From assembly GCA_900557655.1 (NCBI GenBank), contig USTX01000046.1:1-5880 (forward strand): a stretch of 5,880 nucleotides of DNA. Direction: 5' to 3'. Position 1 is the stretch's first letter. Each line of letters starts with the position of its first letter. The notes beneath the pieces are model-generated. The model was not told the DNA's origin, searched no databases, and saw nothing but the letters and a program-made list of their open reading frames with translations. Source of the DNA: an uncultured Eubacteriales bacterium. GTDB lineage: Bacteria; Bacillota; Clostridia; Christensenellales; UBA1242. Both the position numbers and the translations under genes were made by a program. Shown here in pieces: positions 1 to 4,109 of this stretch.

Positions 1-352
1 AATACGGCTTTTGAACCCACTCTCCGTTTTCTTTAACATTGCGCATCTCAACCTTATAGATGTTGGTTTTGCAGAGGTCATGAAAAAGGCCGATAATGGC
101 AACGCTTTCTCGGTTAAAGCCGTCTTCTCCCCATTCGGCTTCACAAAGGCGCACAAGACGTTCATAAACATTTATGCTGTGCGCGCATAAGCCGCCTTCT
201 TCGCTTAGGTGAAACTTAGTGCTGGCAGGCGCCGTGAAAAAATCGCTTGCTTCAAGCCATGATAGCAGCGCTTCAATCCCATCGCGCTTTATATCGTCGC
301 GCGCGAGCATTAAGAATGTAGATTTGTTTTGTTCGATTTGTTCTTTGTCCAT
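1..352 (-). CDS. HD-domain phosphohydrolase, 5' part only (truncated by window edge)
   Basis: The N-terminal 117 codons are visible; the gene runs off the left edge. The protein starts MDKEQIEQNK and shows H58 (in LCAHSINVY) and the H91-D92 pair (in IIGLFHDLCK), the metal-binding pattern of the HD superfamily. I recall similar soluble HD proteins from clostridial genomes and phages with the same segments (WLEASDFFTAPAST, EEGGLCAHS, MRNVKENGEW), usually annotated only as 'HD domain hydrolase'; substrate unknown, presumably a phosphate monoester or nucleotide. There is no signal peptide or membrane segment, so it should be cytosolic. The start is the ATG at 352-350: it gives the N-terminus I would expect for this group, and the next in-frame ATG (codon 15) has no ribosome binding site either. 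No Shine-Dalgarno is present. HD superfamily membership is confident; the specific function is not. Confidence 0.85.
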   Translation of the reverse strand, partial: MDKEQIEQNKSTFLMLARDDIKRDGIEALLSWLEASDFFTAPASTKFHLSEEGGLCAHSINVYERLVRLCEAEWGEDGFNRESVAIIGLFHDLCKTNIYKVEMRNVKENGEWVQKPY

Positions 353-358
353 ACCAAA

Positions 359-387
359 ATTATAAAACAAAAAAGCCCATTTTGCAA
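359..387 (-). promoter_or_regulatory. Promoter of the HD-domain gene, predicted leaderless
   Basis: On the minus strand, a perfect -10 box TATAAT (364-359) sits 17 bases after TTGCAA (387-382, four of six matches to TTGACA). Only six bases separate the -10 box from the ATG, so initiation at the usual distance falls on or beside the A of the start codon. The -35 box lies in the loop of the preceding terminator hairpin. Predicted from sequence only. Confidence 0.6.
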
Positions 388-395
388 GGCTTTTT
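369..395 (-). terminator. Intrinsic terminator downstream of cwlD
   Basis: Read on the minus strand, AAAAAGCC (395-388) pairs with GGCTTTTT (377-370) around a 10-base loop, and the T run continues to 369, followed by GTTTT. It lies about 55 bases past the cwlD stop, as expected for the end of that transcript. Only three G-C pairs, so strength is moderate. The symmetric A/T flanks would allow some function on the plus strand, but no plus-strand gene ends there. Confidence 0.65.
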
Positions 396-449
396 AGTGT
401 AATGTTTATTGTTTTTTACTTTTTAATGTGTCATAAGTTCTGTTTAAAA

Positions 450-1160
450 TTAGATGTTTAAAAAATTCATTATGCCTTTATAGATGCAGGTGGCGACCTT
501 GGTTTGGTACTTTTCGTCAAGTAAAAGTTGCTCGTCTTCAGGGTTTGAAAGGAATCCGCATTCAGCGATAACTGACGGCGCGGCGGTGCATTTAAGCATA
601 TAATAGTCGCCGATTGACACGCCCTTGTCGCTTGCGGGCAGCTCATCGGTAAAGAATTTTTGGATAGACAGCGCCAGTTCGCGGCTTATCTCGCTATGCT
701 TGTCATAAAAAACTTGCGCGCCGCGGAGTTTGGTGTTAGTAAAGCTGTTCATATGCACGCTTACAACCATGTTTGGCTTGGTTTGCTCGATAATTTCTTT
801 GCGCTTTGCCATATCGCGCTTTTTATAGTTCGCTGAATACAGACCGTAAAGGCCGTTTTCATTGGTGCGCGTCATAACCACCGTGATGCCCACTGACCGC
901 AAAAGTTTAACAAGAACGTTAGAGATTTTAAGGTTGATTTCGGCCTCTTTCACCTTAGATTTTTTGCCAATACTGCCGGGGTCCATGCCGCCGTGGCCGG
1001 GGTCCACAACGATGGTATAGCCTATGCTTGGGGCGTCTTGAACCTGAACGCTTGAAGCCGTCACCAGTGCCGTTGCCGCACTTGACGATATCAACAGCGC
1101 CAAACAAAACATCACCGCCAAAACTGATTTTATTTTCAAATTACAAACGCGTTTTGCCAT
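450..1160 (-). CDS. cwlD: N-acetylmuramoyl-L-alanine amidase, CwlD type (spore cortex)
   Basis: A 236-residue amidase_3 family zinc enzyme, almost the length of Bacillus subtilis CwlD. Residues about 8-33 form a basic start followed by a hydrophobic segment (signal or membrane anchor), so the enzyme acts outside the membrane. The catalytic domain runs from about 48 to the end. Expected zinc ligands are H56 (VVDPGHGG), E72 (KEAEINL) and H136 (SVHMNS); E200 (IAECGFLSNPED) is the family's catalytic glutamate. In known sporulators, CwlD removes the peptide side chain from muramic acid in spore peptidoglycan, and PdaA then makes muramic delta-lactam, the mark read by germination lytic enzymes. The ATG at 1160 is the first in frame after an upstream stop and gives a sensible signal sequence, but has no Shine-Dalgarno nearby. 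It is followed by a terminator and is probably transcribed alone. A general amidase_3 autolysin is the alternative, but the small single-domain layout favours CwlD. Confidence 0.88.
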   Translation of the reverse strand: MAKRVCNLKIKSVLAVMFCLALLISSSAATALVTASSVQVQDAPSIGYTIVVDPGHGGMDPGSIGKKSKVKEAEINLKISNVLVKLLRSVGITVVMTRTNENGLYGLYSANYKKRDMAKRKEIIEQTKPNMVVSVHMNSFTNTKLRGAQVFYDKHSEISRELALSIQKFFTDELPASDKGVSIGDYYMLKCTAAPSVIAECGFLSNPEDEQLLLDEKYQTKVATCIYKGIMNFLNI

Positions 1161-1165
1161 ACTTA

Positions 1166-1196
1166 AATTTATGCGCCTGCCCCCGCCAAAATGACA
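1166..1196 (-). promoter_or_regulatory. Promoter of cwlD, sigma-E-like or sigma-A-like
   Basis: On the minus strand the same bases fit two readings. Sigma-E style: GTCATTTT (1195-1188), 14 bases, CATAAATT (1173-1166), close to the Bacillus pattern TCATATT-N14-CATACAAT. Sigma-A style: TTGTCA (1196-1191), 17 bases, CATAAA (1173-1168). The spacer is G-rich. Either way the -10 element ends 5-7 bases before the ATG, so the transcript would have almost no leader. Mother-cell sigma-E control is known for cwlD in B. subtilis, which favours that reading. Confidence 0.5.
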
Positions 1197-1246
1197 AACA
1201 CGCTTGGCTTTATAAATGTTTAGAAATGAAAAATTTAATAAATTAT

Positions 1247-1275
1247 TTGGCTGTTGGAATAAAAAATGATATTAT
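1247..1275 (+). promoter_or_regulatory. Candidate sigma-A promoter of the hypothetical gene
   Basis: TTGGCT (1247-1252) lies 17 bases before TATTAT (1270-1275), which is preceded by TGA, giving an extended -10 (TGnTATTAT). Initiation would fall near 1282, leaving a leader of about 84 bases before the GTG at 1366. The surrounding AT-richness makes chance matches likely. The rest of the 1161-1365 divergent spacer shows nothing else I can support. Confidence 0.45.
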
Positions 1276-1365
1276 TTTTTTAGTGCAATACAGTAGCGTT
1301 AATAAAGGTAATTATGCTTATTGCAAAAGCACAAGTATAAAAATAAAGAATATAAGAGGTGGAGA

Positions 1366-1956
1366 GTGAATTTTTTAGAATGTTTTAAGGTTCGAAATAG
1401 TGAAAAAATTAAAGAGTCATATATGGTTGAGGACAACAGGATAACTGTTAATATTTCAAAAGAAAAATATGATAAATTACTGTATTCTTTTATTGATAGT
1501 TTAGACGAGCCTTGTTTTTTTATTTTAGAAAGTCCTCTTTCGATTGATGAAGAGCGAGAATTACAAGGGGAAGAATTGCGGGCGTTCCATTATAATGTAT
1601 ATTATATAGATGGGTTATTCAAAGTAGAATTAAAAGATATTTTTAACAAATTTTTAAAAGTATTTAAAAACTGTGGGGTTGCGTCGTTTGGAGCTGCGTC
1701 TCACTTTGCAAAGGATGAAATATTGTTTACAAAATATAATGTAGCATATATTTATACAAAAAATATTTTAAAATACTCAAAATTGCTAAATGATTTAGAA
1801 ATATTTGAGTCAAATAATTTTATTACCGCTTGGGATACATTTAATCATCAAACGCCTGGCGATGCTTTTGATTTAAACACAAATGATAATAATGTTTATA
1901 CATTTATCGATTACGCAACATCAATGTTGGGTATGTATAAGGCTGAAATAAGATAA
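1366..1956 (+). CDS. Hypothetical protein, 196 aa, AT-rich, possibly immunity-like
   Basis: I do not recognise the family with certainty. The GTG at 1366 is preferred over an upstream in-frame TTG (1321) because AGAGGTGG (1355-1362) gives a strong ribosome binding site, with AGAGG six bases before GTG. The protein is soluble, without signal peptide or membrane segment, and rich in Asp, Asn, Lys, Phe and Tyr. Notable segments are DEPCFFILESPLSIDEE (about 47-63), FHYNVYYIDG (74-83), CGVASFGAASHFAKDEI (103-119), KYNVAYIYTKN (123-133) and ITAWDTFNHQTPGD (153-166). The layout (PCFFILE..., NVYYIDG, ASFG.ASH..DEI, TAWDTF) resembles uncharacterised Firmicute proteins that may include polymorphic-toxin immunity proteins, but this is from memory and weak. 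No toxin gene is adjacent. Base use is far more AT-rich than in the genes around it (10 G/C of 60 at 1441-1500), suggesting transfer from elsewhere or relaxed selection. It lies divergent from cwlD. Confidence 0.75.
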   Translation: MNFLECFKVRNSEKIKESYMVEDNRITVNISKEKYDKLLYSFIDSLDEPCFFILESPLSIDEERELQGEELRAFHYNVYYIDGLFKVELKDIFNKFLKVFKNCGVASFGAASHFAKDEILFTKYNVAYIYTKNILKYSKLLNDLEIFESNNFITAWDTFNHQTPGDAFDLNTNDNNVYTFIDYATSMLGMYKAEIR

Positions 1957-2010
1957 GTAAGTATTCAAAAACGCCTTGTGTTTAGGGGCGGGTAAGGTTG
2001 AAAATTGAAT

Positions 2011-2093
2011 AAAAATGGCGCGGGATCGAATGAATGTGAGCCGCAAAAAGATGTTTTTTGGGGTTGCCACAGTTTGAGTCGCGCTATTTTTTT
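2011..2093 (+). terminator. Long imperfect hairpin with T tract (terminator or structured RNA)
   Basis: Outer arms 2011-2023 (AAAAATGGCGCGG) and 2079-2091 (TCGCGCTATTTTT) give 13 pairs, two of them G-U. Inside, 2026-2031 pairs with 2072-2077 (two G-U), GTG 2036-2038 with CAC 2068-2070, CC 2041-2042 with GG 2062-2063, and CAAAAA 2044-2049 with TTTTTG 2055-2060 at the tip. The T run goes to 2093 and is followed by GTTTTTG. It lies 54 bases past the hypothetical gene's stop and just before the mrnC promoter, so termination of the upstream transcript is the simplest role. The G-U pairs fit the plus-strand RNA only. The stretch 1957-2010 before it shows no supported feature. Confidence 0.6.
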
Positions 2094-2100
2094 GTTTTTG

Positions 2101-2129
2101 TTGCAGCGGCGAAAGAATTATGGTATAAT
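2101..2129 (+). promoter_or_regulatory. Promoter of the mrnC-rlmB-sigH operon, predicted leaderless
   Basis: A perfect -10 TATAAT (2124-2129) has the extended element TGG immediately before it (2121-2123). TTGCAG (2101-2106) lies 17 bases upstream, matching three of six -35 positions, the weak -35 being compensated by the extended -10. Only six bases separate the -10 from the ATG at 2136, so transcription should start at the initiation codon. The box begins just after the T-rich end of the upstream hairpin. Confidence 0.7.
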
Positions 2130-2135
2130 TAGGTT

Positions 2136-2534
2136 ATGAAACAAGAAGAACTGATTAAAAAGGCGTGTCTTATGCAGCCTCTGTGTTTGGCACTGGTTGG
2201 TGATGCGGTTGAAAGTTTGTGGCTTAGGGAATATTTTTCTAAAACTACAGAGTTAAAAGTCAACGCGATCACGCGAAATGTTAACAAAATTGTGAACGCA
2301 CACGCGCAGGCAGAGAGCCTTAAAATAATAGAGTGCGATTTGACTGACTTAGAGCGCGATATTTGCAAACGCGCGCGCAATACTCACACGCACTCAACGG
2401 CCAAAAATTACAGCGTTATTGACTATCGCTATGCAACGGCGTTTGAGGCGCTGCTGGGGTTTTGGCGCTTGTCTGGGCAAGATGGAAAAATTGAAAAAGT
2501 AATGCAAAAAATTATAAATGCGTTTAATGAATAA
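2136..2534 (+). CDS. mrnC: Mini-ribonuclease III (23S rRNA 3'-end maturation)
   Basis: A 132-residue RNase III-type endonuclease lacking the double-stranded RNA-binding domain, which defines Mini-III. In B. subtilis this enzyme trims both ends of 23S rRNA precursor, helped by ribosomal protein L3. Family marks visible: ALVGDAVESLWLREYF (19-34), whose D23 falls at the position of the catalytic aspartate; NAHAQAESL (54-62); LERDICKRARN (72-82); and YRYATAFEALLGFWRL (97-112), where E104 matches the catalytic glutamate. Length is normal. The ATG at 2136 has AGG only two bases upstream, too close for a normal ribosome binding site, and the promoter implies a leaderless message. An internal ATG at 2172 (codon 13), eight bases after AAAAGG, is an alternative start that would keep D23 but shorten the first helix. 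First gene of the conserved mrnC-rlmB-sigH group; cysS, often upstream, is not present in this window. Confidence 0.93.
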   Translation: MKQEELIKKACLMQPLCLALVGDAVESLWLREYFSKTTELKVNAITRNVNKIVNAHAQAESLKIIECDLTDLERDICKRARNTHTHSTAKNYSVIDYRYATAFEALLGFWRLSGQDGKIEKVMQKIINAFNE

Positions 2535-2649
2535 TGAAAGTTTTGGGTTTTTTGGCGTAGGGGCGAAAATTTTGAGGGCGAAAGATGTGGTTAAAAGCCC
2601 TAAAAATGAAGAAGAAACAAATTTGAAAAAAGTGCAAAAAACGCAGTAA
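2527..2649 (+). CDS. Possible 40-aa small ORF overlapping the mrnC end
   Basis: An ATG at 2527 overlaps the last eight bases of mrnC in another frame and opens 40 codons to TAA at 2647-2649. The peptide is charged (rich in Lys and Glu toward its C-terminus), with no membrane segment or recognisable domain. It contains an internal repeat, AKIL followed by RAKD, from two GGGCGAAA copies 15 bases apart. No Shine-Dalgarno precedes it, so it would depend on coupling to mrnC. It fills most of the 149-base mrnC-rlmB gap, but may simply be chance; kept at low confidence. Confidence 0.2.
   Translation: MNNESFGFFGVGAKILRAKDVVKSPKNEEETNLKKVQKTQ
2569..2607 (+). other. Inverted repeat in the mrnC-rlmB gap
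   Basis: ATTTTGAGGGC (2569-2579) pairs with GCCCTAAAAAT (2597-2607), ten pairs with one G/A mismatch around a 17-base loop. No T tract follows on either strand, so it is not an intrinsic terminator; an RNA processing site or chance pairing is possible. It lies inside the possible small ORF. Confidence 0.4.
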
Positions 2650-2683
2650 AATTAGAAAAACATACAAAAATGAGGGTAAAATT

Positions 2684-3391
2684 ATGAAATTTGAAGGCAA
2701 AAATGCAGTTTTTGAGTTATTAAACTCTAACAAGACGATTGAAAAAATTATGGTTGAAGACAAGACTTTTGACCCAAAATTGCGCGAAATTGTAACGTCG
2801 GCGCGAGAAAGGCATTTAAAGGTTGAGTTTGTTTCTCGTCAGGCGCTTGACAAACTTAGCGAAACGGGGCACCATCAAGGGATAATCGCCATGGGCAGTG
2901 ATTTTGTTTACAGCGACCTTAGTGAGGTGCTAGCAAGCGCGAAAAACAGTGGTGCGGATATGCTTTTTGTTATTCTTGACAATGTGATTGACCCGCATAA
3001 TCTTGGGTCTATTATTCGTGTTGCGGAGTGTGTTGGTGCGACTGCGGTTATTATACCTAAAAATAGGTCGGCCGTGGTAAACGAAACGGTGGCCAGAGTT
3101 AGCGCGGGGGCGATTGCGCACGTGCCGGTTTGTAAGGTGGTTAATTTGTCAGCTGCGATTGACGAGTTAAAGGCGGCGGGTGTTTGGGTTTATGCGGCCG
3201 ATATGGATGGCGAACTTATCTATAACACCAACCTTACGGGCAACGTGGGCATTGTTGTTGGCGCTGAGGGCGAGGGTGTTTCACGGCTTGTTAAACTGCC
3301 GATGTTTGGAAAGGTTAATTCGCTTAATGCGAGTGTAAGTTGCGGCGTTGTTTTATATGAAGTGGTACGCCAAAGACTAAATAAAAAATAG
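2684..3391 (+). CDS. rlmB: 23S rRNA (guanosine-2'-O-)-methyltransferase, TrmH/SpoU family
   Basis: A 235-residue SPOUT methyltransferase, typical in length for RlmB (YacO). The N-terminal substrate-binding domain (about 1-75) starts with FEGKNAVFELL and ends near HHQGIIA (63-69). The trefoil-knot catalytic domain carries all three motifs: motif 1 DNVIDPHNLGSIIRVAE (99-115, with N106 and R112), motif 2 GIVVGAEGEGVS (189-200) and motif 3 VNSLNASVSCGVVLYE (211-226, with N215). The family transfers methyl from S-adenosylmethionine to the ribose of a guanosine in 23S rRNA as a dimer; in E. coli RlmB the target is Gm2251 in the peptidyl-transferase P loop. The ATG at 2684 follows GAGGG (2672-2676) at seven bases, a good ribosome binding site. 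It lies in the mrnC operon. Its stop is the only TAG among the complete genes here. A TrmH-type tRNA methyltransferase is possible, but the gene order supports RlmB. Confidence 0.92.
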   Translation: MKFEGKNAVFELLNSNKTIEKIMVEDKTFDPKLREIVTSARERHLKVEFVSRQALDKLSETGHHQGIIAMGSDFVYSDLSEVLASAKNSGADMLFVILDNVIDPHNLGSIIRVAECVGATAVIIPKNRSAVVNETVARVSAGAIAHVPVCKVVNLSAAIDELKAAGVWVYAADMDGELIYNTNLTGNVGIVVGAEGEGVSRLVKLPMFGKVNSLNASVSCGVVLYEVVRQRLNKK

Positions 3392-3406
3392 GTTGGTAAA
3401 AAGTTG
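3389..3406 (+). promoter_or_regulatory. Coupled ribosome binding site and TTG start of sigH
   Basis: The rlmB stop TAG (3389-3391) overlaps AGGT (3390-3393), the only Shine-Dalgarno-like sequence before the TTG at 3404, spaced ten bases. rlmB and sigH are in the same frame, separated by TAG and four codons, so no start upstream of this TTG is possible. Weak site plus TTG suggests low, coupled translation. Confidence 0.5.
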
Positions 3407-3967
3407 ACCGAACTTGAATTTGAAAATTTAATAGAAGAAAATAAGGGGCTGGTGCGCGCGATTAGCAGGAGTTATTTTCTTGCGGGCGGCGAGCAAGATG
3501 ATTTGTATCAAGAGGGTATGATCGGTCTTCTTGACGCCATCAAAAATTTTGACTTGTCGCGCGGCGGATTTGATAGCCACGAGTTTAAGGTCTTTGCGTC
3601 AGTATGTATTAAAAGGCAAATTTTGGACGCGATTAAGCATGCTAACACGCAAAAAAATCAGGCGCTTAATAACTATGTAAGTTTTACGCAAAAGAATGGT
3701 GACGATGAAGAGTTTGAGCTTCAATTTAATAACCTGTCAGCAATTGGTTGCGCGCAGGACCCCGAAAGTGTTATACTAAGCAAAGAAACCAACAATGAGC
3801 TTATCAAAAATCTTAACAAGGTTCTAAGTGCATCTGAAAAAGAGGTGCTTGAACTGTATCTGCAAGGAGACAGCCAGTCACAGATTGCGGCGCACCTAGA
3901 AAAGTCGGTCAAGCAGATAGACAACACTATTCAACGCATAAAAACCAAAGCAAAGCAAATACGGTAA
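3404..3967 (+). CDS. sigH: RNA polymerase sigma factor, SigH (Spo0H) type
   Basis: A 187-residue sigma-70 family protein. Region 2 is clear: GLVRAISRSYFLAGGEQDDLYQEGMIGLLDAIKNF (15-49, core-binding) and FKVFASVCIKRQILDAIKHANTQKN (61-85, region 2.4 for -10 recognition). NNYVSF (89-94) follows as in SigH, region 3 is reduced, and region 4 (about 134-187) has a helix-turn-helix in GDSQSQIAAHLEKSVKQIDNTIQRIKTK. The match to B. subtilis SigH (LVRAKARSYFL, EDIVQEGMIGL, CITRQI, VKSIDNALQRVKRK, from memory) and the position after rlmB make this assignment strong. SigH directs the onset of sporulation and stationary-phase genes. It is shorter than the roughly 215-residue relatives because most of the usual N-terminal segment before LVRA is missing; a stop four codons upstream of the TTG rules out extension. 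yacP, which separates rlmB and sigH in B. subtilis, is absent. Confidence 0.9.
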   Translation: MTELEFENLIEENKGLVRAISRSYFLAGGEQDDLYQEGMIGLLDAIKNFDLSRGGFDSHEFKVFASVCIKRQILDAIKHANTQKNQALNNYVSFTQKNGDDEEFELQFNNLSAIGCAQDPESVILSKETNNELIKNLNKVLSASEKEVLELYLQGDSQSQIAAHLEKSVKQIDNTIQRIKTKAKQIR

Positions 3968-3974
3968 GTTAAAA

Positions 3975-4003
3975 TTGACAACAAGCCGCGCAATGAATAA
4001 AAA
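3975..4003 (+). promoter_or_regulatory. Candidate upstream dnaX promoter
   Basis: A perfect -35 TTGACA (3975-3980) begins seven bases after the sigH stop. Seventeen bases later is TAAAAA (3998-4003), a poor -10 matching four of six. It would drive a leader of about 100 bases before dnaX. Moderate to weak support. Confidence 0.35.
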
Positions 4004-4022
4004 AGCATTGTAAATTTAAGGC

Positions 4023-4055
4023 AATAAAACTGCAATTCTTATAATAAAACGGCAA
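4023..4055 (+). repeat. Direct repeat around a -10-like box upstream of dnaX
   Basis: AATAAAACTGCAA (4023-4035) and AATAAAACGGCAA (4043-4055) match at 12 of 13 positions with a 20-base period, two helical turns. The second copy overlaps TATAAT (4040-4045), a perfect -10 without a good -35. A looser third copy (10 of 13) lies at 3996-4008. This could be an operator for an unknown regulator or AT-rich coincidence. Confidence 0.4.
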
Positions 4056-4099
4056 AATTTGGTCATTTTTTATTAAAAATCTTTAAATTTTGCGTTTTT
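4052..4099 (+). terminator. Terminator-like hairpin in the dnaX leader
   Basis: GCAAAATTT (4052-4060) and AAATTTTGC (4085-4093) are perfect nine-base inverted repeats. Two G-U pairs follow inward, then after a mismatch ATTTTT (4065-4070) pairs with AAAAAT (4075-4080) around a TATT loop. GTTTTT follows at 4094-4099. It has the form of an intrinsic terminator for the sigH transcript but ends one base before the dnaX GGAGG, so it may instead be an attenuator or a 5'-end stem-loop. Confidence 0.55.
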
Positions 4100-4105
4100 A
4101 GGAGG
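4100..4105 (+). promoter_or_regulatory. Strong ribosome binding site of dnaX
   Basis: A perfect AGGAGG lies four bases before the ATG at 4110, the best Shine-Dalgarno in the window. It abuts the 3' end of the leader hairpin, so folding or termination there could control access to it. Confidence 0.85.
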
Positions 4106-4109
4106 CTAA

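Noticed and set aside
1321..1365. Upstream TTG start for the hypothetical protein
   Set aside because: In frame, but the strong AGAGGTGG lies inside this extension and points to GTG at 1366; the added residues are Lys/Tyr-rich and look untranslated.
1028..1369. Plus-strand 113-codon ORF
   Set aside because: Overlaps the signal-peptide end of cwlD on the opposite strand and then the divergent promoter region; low-complexity product, no ribosome binding site.
1970..1992. Minus-strand hairpin CGCC...GGCG followed by TTTTT
   Set aside because: Only four pairs with an 11-base loop and no minus-strand gene nearby to terminate.
2534..2560. ATG at 2534 opening eight codons (MKVLGFLA)
   Set aside because: Too short, no ribosome binding site, likely chance.
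3991..4010. CAATG/CATTG hairpin after sigH
   Set aside because: Five pairs with a ten-base A-rich loop and no T tract; too weak to call a terminator.
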